The notes below the pieces were generated by a model that made no database searches, was not told the DNA's origin, and worked only from the letters and a program-made list of their open reading frames with translations. A program made the translations under genes and the position numbers. Shown here piece after piece: positions 7,571 through 16,068 of a stretch of DNA of 64,000 nucleotides (positions are counted from its first letter, which is position 1; the number at the start of each line of letters is the position of its first letter). Source of the stretch: Rhodopirellula sp. P2 (GTDB lineage Bacteria > Planctomycetota > Planctomycetia > Pirellulales > Pirellulaceae); the NCBI RefSeq assembly GCF_028768465.1, contig NZ_CP118225.1, positions 6,739,001 to 6,803,000 on the forward strand, written 5' to 3'.

Positions 7571-9576
7571 ATACAAACCCTTCCCACGCGGAACCGCACG
7601 AGGATCCCCCTCGGAACAATGGCCCTGACTCTCAGGGACCGGAGTCGCTGCGCGAAGACGCCATGCTGGACCTGCTGATCCAGGAAGCGCTCGGTGGTCC
7701 CACACCGTCCGATCAAACCGGACTCATCCTGCGACGATTGGCGGACGAACACGCCGGGTCAGATTCCAAACTCGCAGGTTCCAAGAACCAATCCTCCCGT
7801 GACGCTTCTCGGGTTGCCAAGCACTCATCCAAACTTTCGCTGGCCACGATCCTGATCGGCACCGCCGCCGGATTGCTGCTGTGCGTGGGTGTCGCAGTGG
7901 GTGTGAAGTACCGATCCGATGTGGCTCTGCAGGCAATCGCCGACGCGGCCGCCGACCGCGCCGCGCCATCCGTGCCCAACCCGGCTCCCGTGGTGGACAG
8001 CGAAGACGCGTCCCCACAACCCAAGTCCGCTCCGCGAAAACGCGCTCAACCGATCGAGTTGGCAGGTGACCCATCGACCACCGTCGCTGGCGATCCAGGC
8101 TCGCTCTCGACCGACTCACCGGAGTTACCAGGTCAGCAAGACGTTCAGCCTGCTTCACCATCCGCCGCGGTCCCGTCGATCACCTTGGTTTCGCAGAACA
8201 TCGACGCGAGTTGGCAGTCGCACTGGAAACGCCTGGGCGTCCGCCCCACGCCTTCGCGTGAAAAGGAATCCATTCAACAGGAACTCGCTGACCGCTTGGG
8301 TCTGGTGATTCCCGTCGAGGCGATCGGCGACGCCCAAGCCATTCGAACGGCGATCGCCAGCCCCTCGAACCGCCAAGCGATCTCGAATCGGTTGCTGACC
8401 GCTTTCTTGGGGAAGAAATCCAAGCACCAAGATGCCTCGGAGAGTCTCAGCGAAGTGCTGAACAGCGGGGCGGGTGCCGATCGCCTGATCGCCGCTTGGA
8501 TGCTCCCTTCGAAGGCCGGTTCGAAACCCAACGCCGACGTAAAACCGGACACGCAAAAGTCGGCCGCAACGCCTTGGATTCGGATGTTGCAACCAGCCGA
8601 CTTGCACGAAGTCACGGTCAAGACCGCGGCCCTGACCCGTCACCAGGACCTGCGTTGTCAACGCTGTCATGATGTTCCCAACTCCGGTGATGAGATTCCC
8701 ACTCAAGCCGATTACTGGACCGTCGCGGCCGAACTGGCTCCGCTGCTGAATCCGTCGCGTGCCGACAAGGACATCTTCTACGACACGCCGGACGGACGTC
8801 GGCAGTTGGCCAAGCGTCCTTCGCAGGCAGAAACACAGGCCAGGTCCAACAACCTGATTGGCTCACGGGATTTAGCGGAAGGCATCGTCTCGACCTTGTT
8901 CGCGATGGTTCACGATTCGCCGTCAACGACCAGCCCGTTTGATCTGTCGGCTGCCTCCGTCCCGCCCGAGACGCTGCGGCCGCTGGTGGACGACTTGATC
9001 GCCAGTGATTTCGATGTGCTTCGCAGCCTGTCGATTTTGTTGTCCGACACCGTGATGACTCGCTCGGTTCCCGATGCGATGTCGCCACAAGGAATCTTGA
9101 TCGCCGACGACCAGCAGTGGTCCAGTGCCGTGTCCGCCGTCCACGCGATGGCGGCTCGATCGCCGTTTCGGCGTCCTGGCTCCGCTCAGCGTCGATTGCA
9201 AGTCGCTTTGCAGGATGCCAAACCAAACTGGCCGGGCGACAGCGGTCGCGACACGTTGCTGGCTCAGCCCCTGGGCAGCGAATTGTCCGCCGATGGCACG
9301 CCGTCGAACTCGGAGAAACGCCGTCCTGAAAAGAACGGGGATCGCAAAGCCGCGGTCGCCTCGACCGGGTATCCCATGCGATCGTCGATGATCGTCCCTG
9401 CGTGGATTTCGCAGTTGCCGGATTTTGACAGCCGCTTGGATCACGTCGCGCATTTAGCCGGTCAGCTGAAACTCAACACTCCCGAACGCGAATTGGCACA
9501 CCAAGCCCTGGCATCGGGCGACGACGAGGCGTTGATCTTCGAACGGTTATGGTGGATCATCCGGCCCAACAGTTGA
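7567..9576 (+). CDS. Membrane-anchored DUF1549/DUF1553-like protein, candidate anti-sigma partner
   Basis: A 669-residue protein. Residues 1-90 are a charged, probably cytoplasmic segment containing DLLIQEALGGPTPSDQTG. One membrane helix follows at about 92-115. The rest should lie outside the membrane: an Ala/Pro-rich linker to about 205, then a diverged DUF1549/DUF1553-like region. It contains SHWKRLGVRPTPS, a CQRCH motif at Cys364-His368 followed by ADYWTVAAELAPLLNP, and DFDVLRSLSILLSDTVMTRS, which lines up with the DUF1553 block of the protein at 3936. The layout (cytoplasmic N-terminus, one helix, external domain, 4-nt overlap with an ECF sigma gene) suits an anti-sigma factor. No zinc anti-sigma motif was seen, so the role is inferred. 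Confidence 0.8.
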   Translation: MNTNPSHAEPHEDPPRNNGPDSQGPESLREDAMLDLLIQEALGGPTPSDQTGLILRRLADEHAGSDSKLAGSKNQSSRDASRVAKHSSKLSLATILIGTAAGLLLCVGVAVGVKYRSDVALQAIADAAADRAAPSVPNPAPVVDSEDASPQPKSAPRKRAQPIELAGDPSTTVAGDPGSLSTDSPELPGQQDVQPASPSAAVPSITLVSQNIDASWQSHWKRLGVRPTPSREKESIQQELADRLGLVIPVEAIGDAQAIRTAIASPSNRQAISNRLLTAFLGKKSKHQDASESLSEVLNSGAGADRLIAAWMLPSKAGSKPNADVKPDTQKSAATPWIRMLQPADLHEVTVKTAALTRHQDLRCQRCHDVPNSGDEIPTQADYWTVAAELAPLLNPSRADKDIFYDTPDGRRQLAKRPSQAETQARSNNLIGSRDLAEGIVSTLFAMVHDSPSTTSPFDLSAASVPPETLRPLVDDLIASDFDVLRSLSILLSDTVMTRSVPDAMSPQGILIADDQQWSSAVSAVHAMAARSPFRRPGSAQRRLQVALQDAKPNWPGDSGRDTLLAQPLGSELSADGTPSNSEKRRPEKNGDRKAAVASTGYPMRSSMIVPAWISQLPDFDSRLDHVAHLAGQLKLNTPERELAHQALASGDDEALIFERLWWIIRPNS

Positions 9577-9610
9577 TTGTTTGTGGCCCTTGAACGGATC
9601 CGAAGTTTGT

Positions 9611-11401
9611 ATGACCTCTCCAGCCTTCGGACAAGTTCACGTTTCAGATTGCGTCGAGGGCATGGCAAAACTGCCAGCCGGCTGCATCGATTTGGTTTTT
9701 GCCGACCCACCGTTCAACATCGGATACACCTACGACGTCTACGACGACTCGCTGGAATCCGATGAATACATCCAGTGGTCGGAGAGCTGGATTCGCGGCG
9801 TGCATCGCGTCCTCGCGGATGACGGAGCCTTCTGGTTGGCAATCGGAGACGAATACGCGGCCGAACTGAAGGTGCTGTCGCAGCAGATCGGCTTCCAGTG
9901 TCGCAGCTGGGTCATCTGGTACTACACCTTTGGTGTGCACTGCAAATACAAATTCACGCGGTCGCACGCCCATTTGTTTCATTTCGTCAAAGACGAGAAA
10001 CACTTCAAATTCAACGCCGACGATCCCTCCGTTCGCGTGCCTTCGGCCCGGCAATTGGTCTACAACGACCGCCGTGCCAACAGCAAAGGCCGGATGCCCG
10101 ATGACACTTGGATCCTGCGCCCCCAGGACCTGCCGTACGGCTTCACGGCCGATGAGGACATCTGGTACTTCCCCCGAGTCGCGGGCACGTTCAAGGAGCG
10201 TGCTGGGTTCCATGGCTGCCAAATGCCCGAACAGTTGCTCGGCCGCATCATCCGGGCCTGCAGTGACCCCGGTGACAAAGTGCTGGATCCCTTCAGCGGC
10301 AGTGCCACCACGGTCGCCGTTGCCAAAAAGCTCGGCCGTGAGTTCGTTAGTTTTGAGATGAGCGAAGAATATGTTTCGCTCGGAAACGAACGTCTCGAAC
10401 AGATTCGTGTTGGCGACCCGCTCACTGGTGCCGCAGACCCGCTTCGCAGCGCCCCCGCCACCAACGGCAAGAAGAACGAATCCAAGGCGGAAAAGCTAGC
10501 TCGCGAGGAGGAGGAACGACAACGCTGGGCAACCCAGCAGGTCGGGCCTCAGTTGGAATTCCAATTTGAAACCATGCGTGCCATGACCGATGGCGAACTG
10601 ATCAACGCCTTCCGAGACATCCATGACGGCCACTCCGTCGATCGGGTGCTGCTCGACCCGGTGCTGAGCGATCGTCTGGAAATCGCTTGCCGCCGCGTCT
10701 CCGAACGCGAGCCCTCTGCGTCCCGACGCCAGCGTCTGATCGAACTTCGCGCGTCCGGTGCGCTGACCGCGGAAGGCATTCACACGGAACGCCCCACAAC
10801 GATCCCAACCAGCACTCTCGAACGATTCAGCTACGCCGCTGAACTGGCGTGGGCCAACCTCGCACAGCGTTACCCCGAACACAGCTTGGACGATCTTTTC
10901 ACCGATCCAAAGTTGCTGGAAGAGTTTGATCGCGAAGCGTTGCTGCACGCGTTTGACTCGGATCGCTTGACTCTTCGTTGGTGTGCGACGCAACTCCGAT
11001 CATGGGCGACCACCGCCCGAGAGCACCAACCCGGTGAAGACGCGTTGGAGCAATCGCCGCCGAAGTTTTCAACAGCTAAAAACTGGACCGCCAACTCTGG
11101 GCCGAGTTCGAAAAGCGGCTCCGCCAAAGGCGGTCTGTACCAAGTGCTCGCCCAGGACGGTTCCGTGTTGTTCGTGGGCGAAACCTCCGACTTCAGCGTT
11201 CGGTTTGGCGACCACCTCGCCAGCGAATCGGCAGAACGCTTCTGGCGAACCGAGGCCGGCGGCCAACCCAAGGCACGCACTGCGTTGCTCCCAGACGCGA
11301 CGGGCCCGGAACGACGCCTCGTGCTTTGCCAATGGCTGCAAGAGAACCCAGCGACCACACGAAACCTCGTTGCCTTGTGGAAGGATCTTATCGAAATTTA
11401 G
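9611..11401 (+). CDS. DNA methyltransferase (beta-type) with C-terminal GIY-YIG-like domain
   Basis: A 596-residue protein. The N-terminal 270 residues form an N4/N6 amino-methyltransferase of beta order: catalytic motif IV DPPF at 32-35 comes first, and the SAM-binding motif DPFSGSATTVAVAKKLG starts at 226. A charged linker (about 285-320) and a helical region of unknown kind (about 320-480) follow. The last 90 residues look like a GIY-YIG nuclease: GLY at 508-510, FVGET at 521-525, Arg531 in SVRFGDHL, Glu567 in PERRLVLCQWL and Asn585. These match the spacing of the usual catalytic Tyr, Arg, Glu and Asn, though the second Tyr is Phe521. ATG 9611 was chosen over TTG 9581. No separate restriction gene is next to it. 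Confidence 0.88.
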   Translation: MTSPAFGQVHVSDCVEGMAKLPAGCIDLVFADPPFNIGYTYDVYDDSLESDEYIQWSESWIRGVHRVLADDGAFWLAIGDEYAAELKVLSQQIGFQCRSWVIWYYTFGVHCKYKFTRSHAHLFHFVKDEKHFKFNADDPSVRVPSARQLVYNDRRANSKGRMPDDTWILRPQDLPYGFTADEDIWYFPRVAGTFKERAGFHGCQMPEQLLGRIIRACSDPGDKVLDPFSGSATTVAVAKKLGREFVSFEMSEEYVSLGNERLEQIRVGDPLTGAADPLRSAPATNGKKNESKAEKLAREEEERQRWATQQVGPQLEFQFETMRAMTDGELINAFRDIHDGHSVDRVLLDPVLSDRLEIACRRVSEREPSASRRQRLIELRASGALTAEGIHTERPTTIPTSTLERFSYAAELAWANLAQRYPEHSLDDLFTDPKLLEEFDREALLHAFDSDRLTLRWCATQLRSWATTAREHQPGEDALEQSPPKFSTAKNWTANSGPSSKSGSAKGGLYQVLAQDGSVLFVGETSDFSVRFGDHLASESAERFWRTEAGGQPKARTALLPDATGPERRLVLCQWLQENPATTRNLVALWKDLIEI

Positions 11402-11402
11402 G

Positions 11403-11704
11403 GCTCATCCGACGGAAGGGTGCGCCCGAGGTTTTCAAGGCATGCACCGATGTCCGAATGTTCAATGATGGACGGCGTCCGTGTTGAAAACAACCCACCG
11501 GCATGCCGGTGGGCCGCGAAGCACCTTCGGCGCATCGGAGACCAAGCTATTCCTTGGCAAGTTGCTCCTCAGCAGAGCTTGCTTCCGCTTCATTTGGCAA
11601 CTCAATTCGAACGCCTCGAAATGGTCCGTTCAAACTTCGGGCATCGGAGAAATCCCTCCAAAAACCTGAAGTCAGGGTACCGCGCACGCTTCCGTCGGAT
11701 GAGC
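11403..11704. mobile_element. 302-bp non-coding element bounded by 23-bp inverted repeats
   Basis: The left end (11403-11425, beginning GCTCATCCGACGGAAG) and the right end (11682-11704, ending CTTCCGTCGGATGAGC) are reverse complements with one mismatch in 23 bases. The interior holds a perfect 20-bp palindrome, CCCACCGGCATGCCGGTGGG, at 11494-11513. The element starts one base after the methyltransferase stop codon. No target duplication is visible and no protein is encoded. It could be a miniature mobile element or a large structured 3' region; the first is favoured because two other elements of this build occur in the window. Confidence 0.6.
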
Positions 11705-11775
11705 GTTAAAACCTCGTTGACGACTCAATCGACAAGCGGTAACGCTTCGGGTTAAGATCAAATCAACAGGCCGCT

Positions 11776-11902
11776 AAGCAGGTCGGCAGGAATGATCGGG
11801 CATAATCATGTGAGCCGTTTGGGCGTTAGCCCCGGTTGTACGTGGGAGCAACGACGCTTACCAAAACAGTCCAAATGCCGAAAGGCTCCTGCCGACCTGC
11901 TT
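11776..11902. mobile_element. 127-bp non-coding element bounded by 16-bp perfect inverted repeats
   Basis: AAGCAGGTCGGCAGGA at 11776-11791 reappears as its exact reverse complement at 11887-11902. The interior contains GGGCGTTAGCCCC, itself a short hairpin. There is no open frame of interest and no obvious target duplication. It lies 72 bases after the preceding inverted-repeat element and upstream of a broken gene, so this stretch seems to be a collecting point for small elements. Confidence 0.55.
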
Positions 11903-12130
11903 CAACGCAAGCGTTCGCAGTGTCTCAAATGCAATCGGCGTAGCGCAGTCGGCTTTGATAGCTCAGCCCACAAATCGACATCAGATTCAGTGGTTCAATC
12001 GAAGCAAGAGGTGCGCCGGGCTGGCACCTCTTCCTGTGAAAACGAGAGCGTCAAACCAAGCCTCTGTTCATTGCGGCCCGTTACTTTTGACTTGGAGATC
12101 GCACCCCACTTAGGTTGCGATAACGAACGA

Positions 12131-12526
12131 ATGAAAAATGTCACAATAGCTTTCCTTCTAGCTATCGCTACGATTGCCACCGCTTTTCTTGTTCGATCGC
12201 ATCGTGAAAACCTCTTGTTGAAATCGGAGGCTGCTAAATTAGCGGAAACCGTCGAGTCCTACGAATGTTTAGTTGAAAGTCGAAATGAGAACTTGGCTCA
12301 TTCCCGGCTCGGTACTAGCGTGCTTTGTCGACTGGCTTTGTCGGGAACCAACAACGACGTTTTCAATTTTCTTGACATGACACCGGTTGGATCACTGAAT
12401 TGCAAGGCGATTGATTTGGCTGGATCGCCAGAAACAAAACTGCTCTGGTATAGTCAAAAGCGGGAATACGAAGAGGGCAAACCGATTCTTCTCAAGAAAA
12501 CCAAAGCTCTCTTAGAAGAAGCCTAA
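12131..12526 (+). CDS. Small hypothetical membrane-anchored protein (possibly cut short)
   Basis: A 131-residue product with an N-terminal hydrophobic segment (about residues 4-18, TIAFLLAIATIATAFLV), followed by a helical, charged region with LKSEAAKLAETVESYECLV. No family is recognised. The ATG at 12131 was chosen because the hydrophobic segment begins there; the frame further upstream runs through repeat-element DNA. The base composition is visibly richer in A and T than the flanking genes. After the TAA stop the same frame stays open for another 66 codons, so this may be the first part of a longer protein. Confidence 0.5.
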   Translation: MKNVTIAFLLAIATIATAFLVRSHRENLLLKSEAAKLAETVESYECLVESRNENLAHSRLGTSVLCRLALSGTNNDVFNFLDMTPVGSLNCKAIDLAGSPETKLLWYSQKREYEEGKPILLKKTKALLEEA

Positions 12527-12727
12527 TCAGTCTTGTTTGTTATTGACTTGAAATCATTTGAGATTGTCGACCACGTGACGATCAAAAATTTCACTGGGGT
12601 ATCAATACTCAGTGAGGTACTAATACAAGATCCCTCTCCCTATCAATGTCGAGTGAGCTGCAATCTGCCGAATGGAACGCCGGCAGAATACAAGGTTTTA
12701 CCGACCGGGTTTGAACGAATTCAGTAG
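12527..12727 (+). pseudogene. In-frame continuation of the preceding gene beyond a TAA stop
   Basis: This stretch is in the same frame as the gene at 12131 and reads SVLFVIDLKSFEIVDHVTIK and onward to a TAG at 12725-12727. The sequence alternates hydrophobic and polar residues as a folded domain would, and the only start codon near its beginning is a TTG at 12533 without a ribosome binding site. The simplest reading is one gene of about 198 codons broken by a nonsense change at 12524-12526. A separate short gene is the alternative. Confidence 0.4.
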
Positions 12728-13115
12728 CGACCACGGAGTCATTGCGGAGCGATCAAAGGGATGGAGATAGTTCTGCCCAGGTGATGCGATCGAGAGCGTG
12801 ACATGGGACCTTGCGGCATGGCCATAGTTGGGTGTCAGGCTTCGATCAATCCTGGATCCATCGCTTGCGCAAGCGACGGCCGAAAAGGTGTCAGGTACGA
12901 ATGGCACGGGCGTAAGCCTAAGCCGCTGTGGCGAGACGGTTTCGATTCGGGAAGCGACATCCTTGCGCTAAGTTGTATTGCTTTGGCCTGCGTTCGAGTT
13001 CACGTGGTTCCATTCTTCCTGGTCGATTTTCCGATGGTCCGTTCGGAGATCGTTTTCAATCCCGAACACCACTGGAGTTCGATTTGACCATCGCCAAACC
13101 GCACAGGCGTCTTTG
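12728..13115. other. Spacer without a recognised gene
   Basis: A 16-bp perfect palindrome, TCGCTTGCGCAAGCGA, lies at 12861-12876. The words GGTGTCAGG occur on both sides of it. No coding region, promoter or RNA gene could be supported. It separates the broken gene from the convergent GYF_2 gene. Confidence 0.5.
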
Positions 13116-14756
13116 TCAGTGTCGACGCCGAAGCGATTGAACGAAGCTCAAATAGTCTCGCGTCTCAACTGGAAGGTCCTTTTCGGAGTAAACGCTCGCC
13201 ATCTTCGGCAGCAAACGATTGATCGGATTGAACAAGCCCCGCTGCGAGAATGGGCTGTTCACGCTGAACAAAACTTGCCCGCGAATTGTCGACTCATTCT
13301 GACTCAGCACGTCTTGCAACCCGTTTTGTGTATTTTCAACAAAGGCGGAAAACCTCTCGTACTCGGTTTGGGTTTGGACATTCATCGCGGCGAGCAAGAC
13401 TTCTCGTTGCGCAAAAACAATCTTCTGCTCGACGCGTTCTAAATCCGATTCTGGTTCGGGAACTGGATGCCAAAGCTCATTGATTGCGTGCGTGAGACTC
13501 ATAGCGAGAAGTTCATTCTCCTGGATCACACGGAACGTCTGATCCCAGGTCTCCCGACTGGCCTTCAAGTACTCCCGAATCTCATCTTCCGTCCGTTTTC
13601 TCGACGGCACATTTCGGTTGGGAACTTCTATCTTTGGAAGTGCATGATCTGCGACTTGTTTGCTCGATTCACGGGCTAGAGAAAGTTCGTTCGACCTTTC
13701 TCTGATCGACTCCGACAATTCTTTAGCAGCACGCATTTGGTTGTCCCGGTGCATTTGCAACCGTTGGCGAAAACGCGACATGCGTGCTTCGTACTCCTCC
13801 AAACTCATTGGACCGAGCTGCACCGCTCGGTTCAGCAGGCGTCTAAGCTCATGCTTGCGATCCTGCATCGCGTCAACAGGTGATTGACGGGCATCTACGA
13901 TAGTGACTACAGCGGGCTGATGAAGGAGAAGGTTTTCGTAGTCATCCAACACCTTTTGGTGCGAGTCGAAACCTGGAAGCTTAGCCATCAGGCCGTTGAT
14001 TGCTGGACGATACTGAACAAACAAAACAATGAAACCGAGAAGAAATCCCGCTGCGACCAACCAACCGAACATCGCCAAACTTCCAGGACGCCGGCGGCGG
14101 CTGGGATGGGGCGAGTGAGGTTGATTGAAGACGGAATGATTCATCGGCGGAAGGTTGACCGATGCGGATTCCCTCTCTCTGGCGACAGCGACTCCCGGTT
14201 CATGAAAGACTTCCCGCACCAATTCGACTTCAACGGGGGTTTCGATCATTTCGACAACGATCGCGTCCATTACGGGTGAGACTTCCTCACCGGTCGAAAG
14301 TCTCGGTATGACTGGACGATTTTCTGGCCGGGTGGATTGAGTCGGTGTTTCGGTGGCGGTCCGAGCACGGTGGATCTCTCCCAGCCTCGCAATCTCGGCG
14401 ATCGCAACCTGCTTCCCTTCCAAAGCCCCGACTCCATCCACCGCTCGCATCCATTTGGCCGTTGTCCCCTGCCGCATCATGGCGTCAGAGGGAAGACGCC
14501 CCATCTCGTGCAAATGAAGAACCTTGCTCGCGAGAAAGGGGCCCACGATCTTGCCTTGAGTTTTGATGTACCACCCGATGCGATACACCTGCACGAACAT
14601 TTCCTTCACGTCCGACGCCCGTCGCCACTCGCTATTACCCTGCTTCACTTCGGCTTGGGATGCGAACGCATCTGCCAATAGTCGAGCGCGAATCTCGGGT
14701 TCGGAAAACGGTCCCTCCACCTCTTCTGCGTCTCTTAGATACCACGATGAACTCAT
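13116..14756 (-). CDS. GYF_2 (DUF4339) domain membrane protein with coiled coil
   Basis: A 546-residue protein. Two GYF_2 domains lie at the N-terminus: WYLRDAEEVEGPFSEPEI near residues 5-22 and WYIKTQGKIVGPFLASKV near 61-78, each with the W-Y...GPF pattern that binds proline-rich partners or acts as an adaptor. A long Pro/Thr/Glu-rich linker follows. A single membrane helix is at about 230-250 (MFGWLVAAGFLLGFIVLFV). The last 280 residues are helical and highly charged (RQRLQMHRDNQMRAAKELS), probably coiled coil. Such proteins are common in Planctomycetes and their role is unknown. There is no close co-directional partner; the UbiA gene lies 245 bases upstream. Confidence 0.85.
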   Translation of the reverse strand: MSSSWYLRDAEEVEGPFSEPEIRARLLADAFASQAEVKQGNSEWRRASDVKEMFVQVYRIGWYIKTQGKIVGPFLASKVLHLHEMGRLPSDAMMRQGTTAKWMRAVDGVGALEGKQVAIAEIARLGEIHRARTATETPTQSTRPENRPVIPRLSTGEEVSPVMDAIVVEMIETPVEVELVREVFHEPGVAVARERESASVNLPPMNHSVFNQPHSPHPSRRRRPGSLAMFGWLVAAGFLLGFIVLFVQYRPAINGLMAKLPGFDSHQKVLDDYENLLLHQPAVVTIVDARQSPVDAMQDRKHELRRLLNRAVQLGPMSLEEYEARMSRFRQRLQMHRDNQMRAAKELSESIRERSNELSLARESSKQVADHALPKIEVPNRNVPSRKRTEDEIREYLKASRETWDQTFRVIQENELLAMSLTHAINELWHPVPEPESDLERVEQKIVFAQREVLLAAMNVQTQTEYERFSAFVENTQNGLQDVLSQNESTIRGQVLFSVNSPFSQRGLFNPINRLLPKMASVYSEKDLPVETRDYLSFVQSLRRRH

Positions 14757-15000
14757 AGTTTCAGAAGATTCGACGACGTGAATGCTGGCTATGATGCATA
14801 GTGATTGCGCGAGGGTGTTGTCCGCAAGTATTTCCTGACTTGCCGAGCAGAGGCCATAGCACAGAAACCATCAAATGCCTCTGCGATCGGCAGCAGAGTT
14901 TACCACATCTGGTTGGCAACCGAGCGATTCGGCCCCTGACTGTCCATAGCACGTCCGCGAGTGTTTGTCGGATGCAAGTCGGTCCGAGAGAACCAATTCA

Positions 15001-16068
15001 TTAGGTCACTCGGAAGCGGCGGGCGAGCCATGTGGAGGGGATCACCAGGGCGAAGACGCAGAGCGATGGGATGGCTCCGGCTCCGAGCATGGTGATCGCG
15101 GCCATCAAGGGAATGATGGCCATGATCGCGGACTTGATCGTCAACTGAATGCGTTGGGGCGACGGTGAATGCCACGCTGTCCAACCTCTCGCCAGCGTTG
15201 GTACGATCATCAAGGCAATCGTGGCGGGAAAGATCAGCACGGGGTCAATTTGCCAACCTCGCGTCCAATCAACAGGCACGTCGGCGTTGGAAAAGAGACC
15301 GGCAACGCGAGGGGCGAGGGCCAGCACCACGCCGCCCAATGTCATCCCGAACCAGCCCCAAGGCAGGTGCAGGCTGCGATCACCGATCGCTTCTCGACGT
15401 GCGAAGGTGGTGACCCCGGTGATGTACAGCCCCATCCCAATTGCAAACGCGAACGAGACGGGTGTGATGTGCATCCAAACGGGCTCGCCGAGGACGGACA
15501 CACGTCCCTGCCATTGCTCCGCGGGGATCACAGAATGAGCCGCTGTCGATCCCAGCAAGAAGCTCAACACGCGGCACCCACCCATCAACACGGAGGCGAT
15601 GGGAGTGCGTTTGAAGGGGCCGTCGTAAGCGACAATGCAGATGCTCAACAGCAACGCGATCACACCTGGGACCGCGCCAATCAACGCGGCCAAAACCATT
15701 CCCACGACGAGCAATGCCCAGCCGACGCGTCGAGCATCCGCCAACCGAATCTCGCGGCGAGGGAGCGGTCGCTCGCTGCGTGCTCGGCGATCGGCTCGGA
15801 TGTCAAAGACATCGTTGAGCACCATGCCGCCCCAGTACAACGCAACACCTGAGGCAACGACCAACGCGAGGAATGGCCAAACTGAACCCGCACTGTCATC
15901 GCCCGATCGCAACCAACCGCTGGCGCCCAGCACCAACAAGAATGCGGCCGACACATCGGCGACCACCGTGAATCCATTGGGCAGTCGAACAAGTTTCGCC
16001 CAGGAGAACAAACGCGTTCGGAACGTGGCGTTGGCAGGAAGCGAAGAACGAGATGAATGGGGGTTCAT
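15001..16068 (-). CDS. UbiA-family prenyltransferase
   Basis: A 355-residue polytopic membrane protein of the UbiA superfamily, which joins isoprenoid chains to aromatic or other acceptors. The first Asp-rich motif is NDVFDIRAD at 85-93 (NDxxDxxxD), which binds the magnesium diphosphate of the donor. The second conserved loop is YDGPFKRTP near residue 150, where DxxxD is expected, so the second motif is atypical. About nine hydrophobic helices are visible. Its start overlaps the stop of the gene upstream by one base (TAATG), which suggests coupling. The acceptor (quinone ring, haem, chlorin or tetraether head group) cannot be named from sequence. Confidence 0.85.
   Translation of the reverse strand: MNPHSSRSSLPANATFRTRLFSWAKLVRLPNGFTVVADVSAAFLLVLGASGWLRSGDDSAGSVWPFLALVVASGVALYWGGMVLNDVFDIRADRRARSERPLPRREIRLADARRVGWALLVVGMVLAALIGAVPGVIALLLSICIVAYDGPFKRTPIASVLMGGCRVLSFLLGSTAAHSVIPAEQWQGRVSVLGEPVWMHITPVSFAFAIGMGLYITGVTTFARREAIGDRSLHLPWGWFGMTLGGVVLALAPRVAGLFSNADVPVDWTRGWQIDPVLIFPATIALMIVPTLARGWTAWHSPSPQRIQLTIKSAIMAIIPLMAAITMLGAGAIPSLCVFALVIPSTWLARRFRVT

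Noticed and set aside
7567-9576. Calling this protein a c-type cytochrome
   Set aside because: There is only one CxxCH and its surroundings match the DUF1549-like motif, not a cytochrome c fold, so haem binding is left open.
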